Positions 57,521 through 64,000 of a stretch of 64,000 bases of DNA are shown here, in pieces. Under the pieces are notes generated by a model. The model searched no databases and was not told where the DNA came from. It saw nothing but the letters and a program-made list of their open reading frames with translations. The number at the start of each line of letters is the position of its first letter. Within the stretch, counting starts at the first letter, position 1. This DNA is from Streptomyces sp. R21. Lineage in GTDB: Bacteria > Actinomycetota > Actinomycetes > Streptomycetales > Streptomycetaceae. A program made the translations under genes and the position numbers. Where the stretch lies: contig NZ_CP163435.1 in the NCBI RefSeq assembly GCF_041051975.1, forward strand, positions 2,542,001-2,606,000. Direction: 5' to 3'.

Positions 57521-58962
57521 TCGGCCGGCTGCGAGGGGCGTACGGCAGGCTGCGGCTCGGCACCCGGCTGGCGCTGGGGCTCGGGGCGCTGGCGCTGGTG
57601 GTGTTCGCGGTCGTCGGCACGGCCCTGACGACCTACATGCGGGACTATCTGTCGAACCAGCTCAACGACCAGCTCGGGCTCGCCCAGGTCGCCCAGTCCA
57701 AGAGCATCGCGGACACCGGCACGCTCGCGGGCAAGAAGTACTGGGGCTGGTACTACGCCGTGTACGACGTGACGAACGGCACCCCCGTGCTCCGCAAGCC
57801 CGAGGAACCTACCGACCTGCCCAAGGACGTCGCCGACCTCACCTCCGTGGCCAAGGCGCAGATCGGCGCGGACACCGAGGTGCTGCGCACCGCGAACCTC
57901 CCGGGCGTGGGCGAGTACCGGCTGCGCGCCTGTGAGGTCGAGTCCGGTGTGGTGCTGGTCAGCGGGGCGCCGATGGACGACATCGACGACACGGTACGGC
58001 GGCTGATCACCGTCCAGGTGGTCGCCTTCGGGCTCGCCCTGCTGGCGCTGGTCCTGGCAGGCCGGCGACTGCTGCGACGCGGCCTGAAACCGCTGAGCGA
58101 CATGGCGCACACCGCCCACGGCATCACCTCGCACAACCTCACCGAGTCGGCGGCGCGGCTGCCGCTGCGCGCCGACGGCCCGGGGGGCGGCCCGGAGGTC
58201 GAGGAGCTGCGCACCGCGTTCAACACCATGCTGGAGCACATCGACGACTCGCTCGCCGTCCGCGCGGAGGCCGAGCAGCGGCTGCGCCGGTTCGTCGCCG
58301 ACGCCTCGCACGAACTGCGTACCCCCTTGATGTCCGTACGGGGTTACGCGGACCTCTTCCAGTACGCGGCCGCCAACGCGCCCGAGGAGCGGGACAAGCA
58401 CCTGGCCCGGCTGCGTGCCGAGGCCGCCCGGATGGGCGTCCTGCTGGACGACCTGCTGCTGCTCGCCCGCCTCGACGCCGCCGAGGTGGAGACGCCGCTG
58501 CGGTGGGAGGACACCGACCTGGTGGAGCTGGTGCGCCAGGCGGCGGACGCCTTCCGCGCGGGCCACCCGGGACATCCGCTGACGGTCACGACGCGCTCCG
58601 ACGCCGTACGGCTGCGCCTCGACCCGCTGCGTGTCCGGCAGGTGCTGGACAACCTGCTCACCAACGCGGCCGTGCACACTCCGGCCGGAACGGAGGTGTC
58701 CGTCGAGGTCGCCGTCTCGGGCGGCACGGCCCTGGTGCGGGTGGCCGACGCGGGCCCCGGCGTTCCCGCCGCCGACCGGGAGCGGATCTTCGACCGCTTC
58801 TACCGCGTCGACAAGGCCCGCAGCCGCGACCGCGGCGGCAGCGGCCTGGGCCTCGCGGTCGCCCGGTCGCTGGTGCGGGCGCACGGCGGCTCCCTTGAGC
58901 TGACGAGCGCGCCGGGGGCGACCGTCTTCACGGTCGCGATCCCGCTCTCCGCATCGCGCTGA
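57517..58962 (+). CDS. Sensor histidine kinase
   Basis: A 481-residue membrane kinase. Transmembrane helices at about 18-40 and 162-183 flank an extracytoplasmic sensor domain of about 120 residues. It is followed by HAMP (183-245), HisKA with His265 (ADASHELRTPLM), and HATPase with N-box LDNLLTNAAVHT, G1 VADAGPGVP, F-box FDRFYRVD and G2 GGSGLGLAVA. The start GTG 57517 overlaps the regulator stop by 3 nt. The sensor domain has WGWYYAVYD and is not a recognised ligand domain. The signal is unknown; redox or metal availability is a guess from the neighbours. Confidence 0.93.
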   Translation: MIGRLRGAYGRLRLGTRLALGLGALALVVFAVVGTALTTYMRDYLSNQLNDQLGLAQVAQSKSIADTGTLAGKKYWGWYYAVYDVTNGTPVLRKPEEPTDLPKDVADLTSVAKAQIGADTEVLRTANLPGVGEYRLRACEVESGVVLVSGAPMDDIDDTVRRLITVQVVAFGLALLALVLAGRRLLRRGLKPLSDMAHTAHGITSHNLTESAARLPLRADGPGGGPEVEELRTAFNTMLEHIDDSLAVRAEAEQRLRRFVADASHELRTPLMSVRGYADLFQYAAANAPEERDKHLARLRAEAARMGVLLDDLLLLARLDAAEVETPLRWEDTDLVELVRQAADAFRAGHPGHPLTVTTRSDAVRLRLDPLRVRQVLDNLLTNAAVHTPAGTEVSVEVAVSGGTALVRVADAGPGVPAADRERIFDRFYRVDKARSRDRGGSGLGLAVARSLVRAHGGSLELTSAPGATVFTVAIPLSASR

Positions 58963-59198
58963 GGAGGCCGCTCGCCGTACGCACTGTCTTCGGCGACTTC
59001 ACCAACCTGTGGGAGCCGTTCCTCGCCGGGCAGGGCCCCGCGCCGGGCTATGTGGCTGCGCCCGCCCCGGCCGACCGCGACCGGCTGCGGGACGCGCTCG
59101 CCGCTTCCGTCCCCCGGCTGCCGGACGGTTCCGTCGCGCTCACGGCTCGGGCGTGGGCGGTACGCGGCCGGAAGCCGGGCCCGGAAGGCAGTGGCTGA
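58962..59198 (+). pseudogene. C-terminal remnant of a SAM-dependent methyltransferase
   Basis: Reading frame 58962-59198, starting in the kinase stop codon, encodes RTVFGDFTNLWEPFLAG, GQGPAPGYV, LRDALAASVPRLPDGSV and ALTARAWAVRG. This is the usual C-terminal end of Streptomyces class I SAM-dependent methyltransferases. The Rossmann domain (about 180 residues) is missing because the kinase gene occupies that space. There is no ribosome site or good start codon. It seems to be a decayed fragment left by a deletion or rearrangement next to the two-component system. Confidence 0.72.
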
Positions 59199-59204
59199 GA
59201 GTCG

Positions 59205-60299
59205 TCAGAGCGGGCGCCGCAGCGCCGGTCCCGTGCTGTGCCGGACGACCAGTTCGACGGGGACCAGGGACTGGCCTTCCGGCGCAGCCGCCCCGCCCTC
59301 GATCCCGCCGTCGATCCGGTCGAGGAGCAGCCGCAGCGAGCGGGTGCCGATCTCCGCGAAGTCGGTGCGGACGGTGGTCAGCGGGGGCAGCAGATGGGCG
59401 GCCTCGGGGATGTCGTCGTAGCCCACCACGCTTGCGTCGTCAGGGACTTGGCGGCCGGCCTCGTGGAAGGCGCGCAGCACGCCGAGTGCCATCTGGTCGT
59501 TGGAGGCGAAGACGGCCGTGACCTCCGGGCGCCGGGCCAGCAGGCGGCCCAGCTCGTACCCGGAGTCGGCGCTCCAGTCGCCGACGAGGGGTTCGGGGAC
59601 CTCAGCACCGGCCGCCTCCAGACAGGCCCGCCAGCTGGCCGTGCGCTGGTCGGCGGAGATCCAGCCCGTCGGGCCCGCGATGTGCCAGACGGTGGCGTGG
59701 CCGAGGTCCAGCAGATGCCGGGTCGCCTTGCGGGCGCCGTCCCGGGAGTCGGCGGTCACCAGCGGCGTACCGTCCCCGAGGTCGCTCTCCAGCACCACCA
59801 GCGGGGTGTCGGGACTGTCGAGACGAGCCTCCGCCAGCGCACGCCCCACCCGACTCTGCGGGGCGATGGCGATCACACCGTCCGCGCCCTCGCCCGACAG
59901 CCGGTGCACGGCGTCCACGACCGTGTTCCGGTCCGCCGAGTCGAGGGCGATGGAGCTGACCAGGTAACCGGCCTTCTGGGCGGCGGTGTTGATCGCGGTC
60001 AGGATGGAGGCGGGCCCGTAGCGCGCCGCGTCGAAGGAGATCACGCCGAGCATCCGGGTCCGGCCGCTGGCCAGCGAACGCGCGCTGCGGCTCGGGCGGT
60101 AGCCGAGCGAGCGCATGGCCTCCAGCACCGTCTCGCGGGTTTCGGGGCGGACGGCGGGGTTGTCGTTGAGCACCCGGGAGACGGTCTGCTTGGAGACACC
60201 GGCCAGCCGTGCCACGTCGTCCATCACGGGGCGCGCCCCCGCGAAGTTGCGCCGGCTGCGCCCCTTGGGTGCGGGGCCGCCGGTGGCACTTCGGGTCAT
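59205..60299 (-). CDS. LacI family transcriptional regulator
   Basis: A 364-residue repressor. The LacI helix-turn-helix and hinge are at about 25-80 (MDDVARLAGVSKQTVSRVLN, YRPSRSARSLASGRT), followed by a periplasmic-binding-protein-like sugar domain. The effector domain includes HIAGPTGWISADQRTASW and VVGYDDIPEA. A 25-residue basic extension precedes the HTH. The start is ATG 60299, or the GTG just before it, behind GAGGAAG. It lies downstream of the GH35 gene and after a hairpin, so it may have its own promoter. Probably controls the galactosidase and the MFS gene. Confidence 0.92.
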   Translation of the reverse strand: MTRSATGGPAPKGRSRRNFAGARPVMDDVARLAGVSKQTVSRVLNDNPAVRPETRETVLEAMRSLGYRPSRSARSLASGRTRMLGVISFDAARYGPASILTAINTAAQKAGYLVSSIALDSADRNTVVDAVHRLSGEGADGVIAIAPQSRVGRALAEARLDSPDTPLVVLESDLGDGTPLVTADSRDGARKATRHLLDLGHATVWHIAGPTGWISADQRTASWRACLEAAGAEVPEPLVGDWSADSGYELGRLLARRPEVTAVFASNDQMALGVLRAFHEAGRQVPDDASVVGYDDIPEAAHLLPPLTTVRTDFAEIGTRSLRLLLDRIDGGIEGGAAAPEGQSLVPVELVVRHSTGPALRRPL

Positions 60300-60363
60300 C
60301 ACGCCTGCTTCCTCACCACCGCTGCCGCGGCCGCTGCTGTTCCGCCACCGCTGCACAGGATAG

Positions 60364-60393
60364 GCCGGGCGGGACCGACCGGCCCCGCCCGGC
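60364..60393 (-). terminator. Hairpin right after the GH35 gene
   Basis: Perfect 10-bp arms GCCGGGCGGG (60364-60373) and its complement (60384-60393) around a 10-nt loop, 3 nt past the GH35 stop. Probably reduces read-through into the LacI gene. Confidence 0.75.
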
Positions 60394-60396
60394 TCC

Positions 60397-62835
60397 TCAG
60401 CCCTCCCGGGCCGCCCAGCAGCGAGTGGTGACCCGTTCGGCATGCCCGACCGCGGCCGTGCCCGCCGCCGCGGCCGCCTCCTCGGGTACGTACACCGGGG
60501 CATCGGCGTGCAGCGGGAGGATCCGCAGCCGCAGCCCGTGCTCGCGCAGGGCCTCGGCGGGCAGCCGGTCGAGGCCGATGTCCCAGGGCCGCCCCGAGAA
60601 GAACTGGTCGGCGACGAGGGTGTCCCCGACGTACGCGCGCGCCACGTCGCCGGTCCAGTGGATGCGCAGCAGCGTCCGTCGGACGGGATGGCCGTCCGGA
60701 AGACCGTCCGGAAAGCCGTCCGGCAGTACGTCGGCGACGTCACCGACGTCGATGCGGTACTCGGCGGCCACCGTCTCGAAGTACTTGTCGGCGGGCGCAC
60801 TCGCCCGGTTCAGCACGCCGGTGACGGGCTCGGGCGCCGGACCGGCCGCTCGGACCAGGGTGACGAGCGGGGCGGTGCCTCGGCTGCCTGACTCGACGGC
60901 CTGCACCGCGTACCGGGTCAGTACACCGTCCGCGGTCTCCCGCACGGACGCGCCCGCCACCACCGGCGCCCGTTCCGGAGCGGGGAACACGGCGAACGAG
61001 GGCTCCGCGGCAAGGCCCTGCAGCCGGACCTCGTCGTGGTCGAAGACGACGCCGTCGCCGCTGAGCACCAGCCGTTCGGCTCCCCAGGCGGCACCCCGGT
61101 AGACGGTGTGGGCCGTCGCCGCGTCCAGGACCAGCAGGCCGACCCGTCCGCCGCCCGCCGTCAGCACCTCCACGAGGGCGTCGGTGCCGGGGCGCAGCCC
61201 CGTGACGAGGACCTGGTCGCCGGCGAGTGCGGTCTCCCCCGAAGGCGCCTTGACGGAGGTCACCGTGCGGGCGTCCAGGGCGAGTTCGGGGGCGATGCCG
61301 TCGGTGGCGGCGAGCACCAGGACGGTACGGCCTTCGTCGTCGACCGTGCACACGGGCTGCGCGGTGGCCCAGTCGAGCCGCAGCCCCGCGATGTCCAGGC
61401 GCAACGGCCAGCAGAAGTAGGCCCCTTCGGGGACGGTGAACGGCGTGCTGGGCAGGGTCAGGGCGGCGGCGCCCGGGAACTCCACCGTGAAGGACGTGTC
61501 CGGGTGGGCCGGCAACTGCTCGTGCGGCTGGTGGTTGTTGACGAAGAGGAAGCCGCGGTCGCCGTCGCCGCGCACGGCCCAGCGCAGGGTGTCGCGGTCC
61601 CGCTGCCCCGAGGGCCCCTGCTCGGGAAGCACCGACGTCATGGGCGCGAGGAGGTGCCCGAAGTCGGCCAACAGGAGGTGCTGGAGGCGCAGTCGGTGGT
61701 AGGAGTCCCGGTACTGGCCGTATTCGCCGAGCGGAGCCTGGAAGTCGTACGTCAGGACGGGCAGGTCGTTCGGGTAGTCGGTGGCGTGGGACTCCTGGAG
61801 CGTGGAGAGTTCACCGGCGGGGTTGGTCCCGCCGTGGAACATGTAGAAGCCCTGCCACACCGAGCCGCAGCCGATCTTGGTGAGGCCGAGGGCGCCCACG
61901 TCGTCGGGCTCGACGCGTGGGCGGCGGTGGTAGGCCACGGCCATGCCGCCGCCCAACTCGCAGGTGGCCCAGGGGAATCGGTCCGCGAAGGCGTCCGGTT
62001 CGCCGCCGCGCACGGTCGTCGGACGCAGATCGGCGCCGATGCCCTCGTCGTCGCGCTGATGGGTGAAGAAGAAGTGCTTGCGACAGGTGTCGGGCCAGCC
62101 GCCGTCCGCCTCGGTCCAGAACGCCTCGGTGTAGCCGCCGTACAGCGGAAGCAGTTCGTCGGGCGGGAGTTGGACCCCGCCCCAAGCCGTCGATGTCCAC
62201 AGCGGCGCGCTCAGCCCGGCCTCCTGCGCCATCCGCTTCAGGGTGAGGAGATGGCCGGGCTGGTCGTACAGCTCGTTCTCGATCTGGATGGCGATGACCG
62301 GGCCGCCGTGCGCCCGGTCGAGACCGCGCAGCTGCTCCGCGATGGCCCCGAACCAGTGGCGTACCGGCTCCAGATAGGCGGGATCGTCGGTGCGGGGCGT
62401 GCGGGCGCGGGCGAGCAGCCAGTCGGGCAGGCCGCCGTTGCGTACTTCCGCGTGCGACCAGGGGCCGATGCGGGGGATGAAGTCGAGGCCGTGGCGGGCG
62501 CAGAGTTCGGCGAAGCGCCGCAGATCGCGGTCGCCGTCGAAGCGGACCCGGCCCTCCACCTCCTCGTGGTGGATCCAGATGAGGTAACTCGCGACGGCCG
62601 TCACCCCGCCCGCCTTCATCTTGAGCAGCTCCTCCTCCCACTCCCGGGCCGGGTAGCGGGAGTAGTGGAACTCCCCCGAGACCGGGAACCAGGGGCGGCC
62701 GCCACGGGTGAGCCAGCGGCTGGTGACCTCGATCGGGTCGGGCACACCGGGGGCGTCGGCGAAGGGGAGGTGCCCGGTCAGCGGGGGTGCGGCGGGCGCG
62801 GGCAGTTTCAGGCGGTGCGGGGACCGGGCGGACAT
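60397..62835 (-). CDS. GH35 family beta-galactosidase
   Basis: An 812-residue glycoside hydrolase family 35 enzyme that releases beta-linked galactose. The catalytic barrel (about 30-340) has SGEFHYSRYPAREWEEEL, acid/base Glu in PVIAIQIENELYD, and a probable nucleophile Glu in ATCELGGG. GFYMFHGGTNPAGE and LTYDFQAPLGEYGQ are strong family motifs. C-terminal beta domains follow. No signal peptide, so cytosolic. Start ATG 62835 (MSARSPHR). The stretch PDGFPDGLPDGHP is a small 12-bp repeat expansion (about 60690-60725). It sits between the MFS gene upstream and LacI downstream, all on one strand. Confidence 0.93.
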   Translation of the reverse strand: MSARSPHRLKLPAPAAPPLTGHLPFADAPGVPDPIEVTSRWLTRGGRPWFPVSGEFHYSRYPAREWEEELLKMKAGGVTAVASYLIWIHHEEVEGRVRFDGDRDLRRFAELCARHGLDFIPRIGPWSHAEVRNGGLPDWLLARARTPRTDDPAYLEPVRHWFGAIAEQLRGLDRAHGGPVIAIQIENELYDQPGHLLTLKRMAQEAGLSAPLWTSTAWGGVQLPPDELLPLYGGYTEAFWTEADGGWPDTCRKHFFFTHQRDDEGIGADLRPTTVRGGEPDAFADRFPWATCELGGGMAVAYHRRPRVEPDDVGALGLTKIGCGSVWQGFYMFHGGTNPAGELSTLQESHATDYPNDLPVLTYDFQAPLGEYGQYRDSYHRLRLQHLLLADFGHLLAPMTSVLPEQGPSGQRDRDTLRWAVRGDGDRGFLFVNNHQPHEQLPAHPDTSFTVEFPGAAALTLPSTPFTVPEGAYFCWPLRLDIAGLRLDWATAQPVCTVDDEGRTVLVLAATDGIAPELALDARTVTSVKAPSGETALAGDQVLVTGLRPGTDALVEVLTAGGGRVGLLVLDAATAHTVYRGAAWGAERLVLSGDGVVFDHDEVRLQGLAAEPSFAVFPAPERAPVVAGASVRETADGVLTRYAVQAVESGSRGTAPLVTLVRAAGPAPEPVTGVLNRASAPADKYFETVAAEYRIDVGDVADVLPDGFPDGLPDGHPVRRTLLRIHWTGDVARAYVGDTLVADQFFSGRPWDIGLDRLPAEALREHGLRLRILPLHADAPVYVPEEAAAAAGTAAVGHAERVTTRCWAAREG

Positions 62836-62847
62836 GCGGAGTCTTCC

Positions 62848-62939
62848 CTTCGGTGGGGCGTACGCGGGCATTCTTCGACGGGGCCGTACGGAGGCGCTCT
62901 TCAGCGGGGCTGTACGCAGTTGTGTTTCAGCGGGACCGG
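62848..62939. repeat. Degenerate 26-bp tandem repeats between MFS and GH35 genes
   Basis: Three and a half units beginning CTTCGG/CTTCGA/CTTCAG and containing CGGGGC-GTACG, starting at 62848, 62873, 62899 and 62926. The last includes the MFS stop codon. They look like repeated duplication of the MFS 3' end. Confidence 0.75.
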
Positions 62940-64000
62940 GTGGCGCGGACGAGCCAGCGGGTGGCCGTCAGGCACAGCGCCGACAGGGCGCACAGCACGA
63001 GCGGGACCGTTCGGACTCCGGACCATTCGATGGCCCTGCCGAGCGCCGGTCCCGCCGCGACGCCGCCGGCCATGGACGCGGCGATGACGACCGCGCCCGC
63101 CCGGCGGGCCCGTGGGGCGGCCCGGTGCAGCCAGGGCAGCCCGGTCGGGAAGATCGGCGCGATGAACAGACCGACGCCGGCGTATGCGTACGGCGCGAGG
63201 CCCGGCACCGCGGCCAGCAGCAGGCAGGCGGTCATGCCCGCGCACGAGACGGTGATGATGGCCTGGGCGGAGAAGCGCAGCGCGATCGGGGCGACCAGGA
63301 AGCGGCCGACGGTCATCATCAGCCAGTAGACCGAGGTGGCGGTGGCGGCGACACCCGCGCCGTAGCCGACCGTCTCCAGGTGCGTGGGTTCCCAGCCGCC
63401 GACGCCCGCCTCGATGCCCACGTGCAGGACGTAGAGGGCGACGAACACGCCGAGCACCGAGCCGAGGCTGCGGCCGAGCACGGGCCTGCCATCCTCGGGC
63501 GCCGCGTCGGCCGGCTGCGGCGCCTTGTCCCGTACGCCCTTCAGGCACAGCAGCGACGGCAAGTTGGCGAGCGCGAAGCCGAGGAAGACGGCCGGGTAGT
63601 GCTCGGCGCCCACCGCCGCGATCAGGGCGGGACCGAGGATCGCGCCGACGCCGAAGTGCGCGTTGAGGATGTTCAGCATCGCGGCCGATCGGCGGCCGAA
63701 GCCGACGGCGAACAACTGGTTGAGGCCGTAGTCGATCCCGCCGAAACCGAGCCCCGCGAGCAGCGCCGCCGCCAGACCGGCGGGCCAGCAGGGCGCGAGC
63801 GCGAAGCCCGCCGCGCCGACGGCCATGAGCAGGTACGAGGCCCCGAGGATCCGCCGGTTGCCGAGACGCCCGTAGAGCCGGTCGAAGAGCAGCACACCGG
63901 CCACACCCCCGACGAAGTGTGCGCTCAGCCCGAGCCCCGCGGCCGACGGGGAGAGCCCGAACTCCTCGCGGAAGGCGGGGATCGCGGGGCCGTAGAGCGC
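62927..64000 (-). CDS. MFS transporter, 5' end cut by window edge
   Basis: The C-terminal 357 residues of a major facilitator superfamily transporter. At least ten helices are visible; the frame continues to the right edge reading ALYGPAIPAFREEFGLSPSA, a normal MFS loop between helices 1 and 2. Only the first helix and the start are therefore missing. The conserved loop LFDRLYGRLGNRR corresponds to MFS motif A. It is the upstream gene of the GH35-LacI block and probably imports the galactoside or exports sugar; which one cannot be told. Confidence 0.87.
   Translation of the reverse strand, partial: ALYGPAIPAFREEFGLSPSAAGLGLSAHFVGGVAGVLLFDRLYGRLGNRRILGASYLLMAVGAAGFALAPCWPAGLAAALLAGLGFGGIDYGLNQLFAVGFGRRSAAMLNILNAHFGVGAILGPALIAAVGAEHYPAVFLGFALANLPSLLCLKGVRDKAPQPADAAPEDGRPVLGRSLGSVLGVFVALYVLHVGIEAGVGGWEPTHLETVGYGAGVAATATSVYWLMMTVGRFLVAPIALRFSAQAIITVSCAGMTACLLLAAVPGLAPYAYAGVGLFIAPIFPTGLPWLHRAAPRARRAGAVVIAASMAGGVAAGPALGRAIEWSGVRTVPLVLCALSALCLTATRWLVRATRSR

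Overview
The window is high-GC actinobacterial chromosome and is almost certainly Streptomyces. The codon usage is strongly GC3-biased and GTG/TTG starts are common. There is a geosmin synthase, a phenoxazinone synthase homologue, an SSI-type subtilisin inhibitor, an SAV2148-type HEPN protein and a DUF6230/DUF6114 pair. Leucine TTA codons are rare: I found three, in three genes, which is the usual bldA-dependence signature. I saw no tRNA, rRNA, CRISPR array, insertion sequence, phage or attachment site. The region looks like ordinary chromosome with a patchwork of secreted-protein and metabolic genes.

Layout. 1-7 kb: 3' part of a transglutaminase-like gene (its 5' end lies left of the window), NTF2-like and DUF1697 genes, a secreted subtilase, an MMPL exporter and a macrolide-type glycosyltransferase with a palindromic operator-like site. 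7-14 kb: a carbohydrate ABC importer operon, an aminoglycoside-phosphotransferase-fold kinase, a divergent LysR/EamA pair and a DnaQ-like exonuclease. 14-18 kb: the HEPN/PLD-like protein, then two adjacent secreted genes that together look like one copper amine oxidase split in two. 18-30 kb: glycogen/trehalose metabolism (glgX, treY, later treZ), interrupted by a P450 and by a cassette of two paralogous M14 peptidases flanking a subtilisin inhibitor, plus a DUF1707-FHA protein. 30-38 kb: kinase, M24 peptidase, LysE exporter, phosphodiesterase, PDZ protein, PhsA-like multicopper oxidase and an unrecognised 501-residue protein. 38-44 kb: geosmin synthase, an alpha/beta hydrolase-P450 operon and a DUF89 protein. 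44-51 kb: exported proteins (subtilase with P domain, membrane-anchored AA10 LPMO, a four-cysteine secreted protein, DUF6230/DUF6114) and a third P450. 51-59 kb: a GT39 membrane glycosyltransferase, DUF6086, a flavin-transfer operon (ferric-reductase-like flavoprotein, tandem FMN-binding protein, ApbE) divergent from a two-component system, then a methyltransferase remnant. 59-64 kb: a galactoside-utilisation block (LacI, GH35, MFS; the MFS gene runs off the right edge).

How genes work together. GlgX debranches glycogen, TreY makes the terminal trehalosyl unit and TreZ releases trehalose. ApbE would covalently flavinylate both FMN-binding repeats of its neighbour, which could receive electrons from the membrane reductase; the divergent OmpR-type pair is the obvious candidate regulator. 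LacI, GH35 and MFS form a sugar-responsive unit. The three TTA codons (an M14 peptidase, PhsA-like oxidase, third P450) tie several unrelated genes to developmental control. The most unusual item is the apparently two-gene copper amine oxidase at 15.5-17.7 kb.
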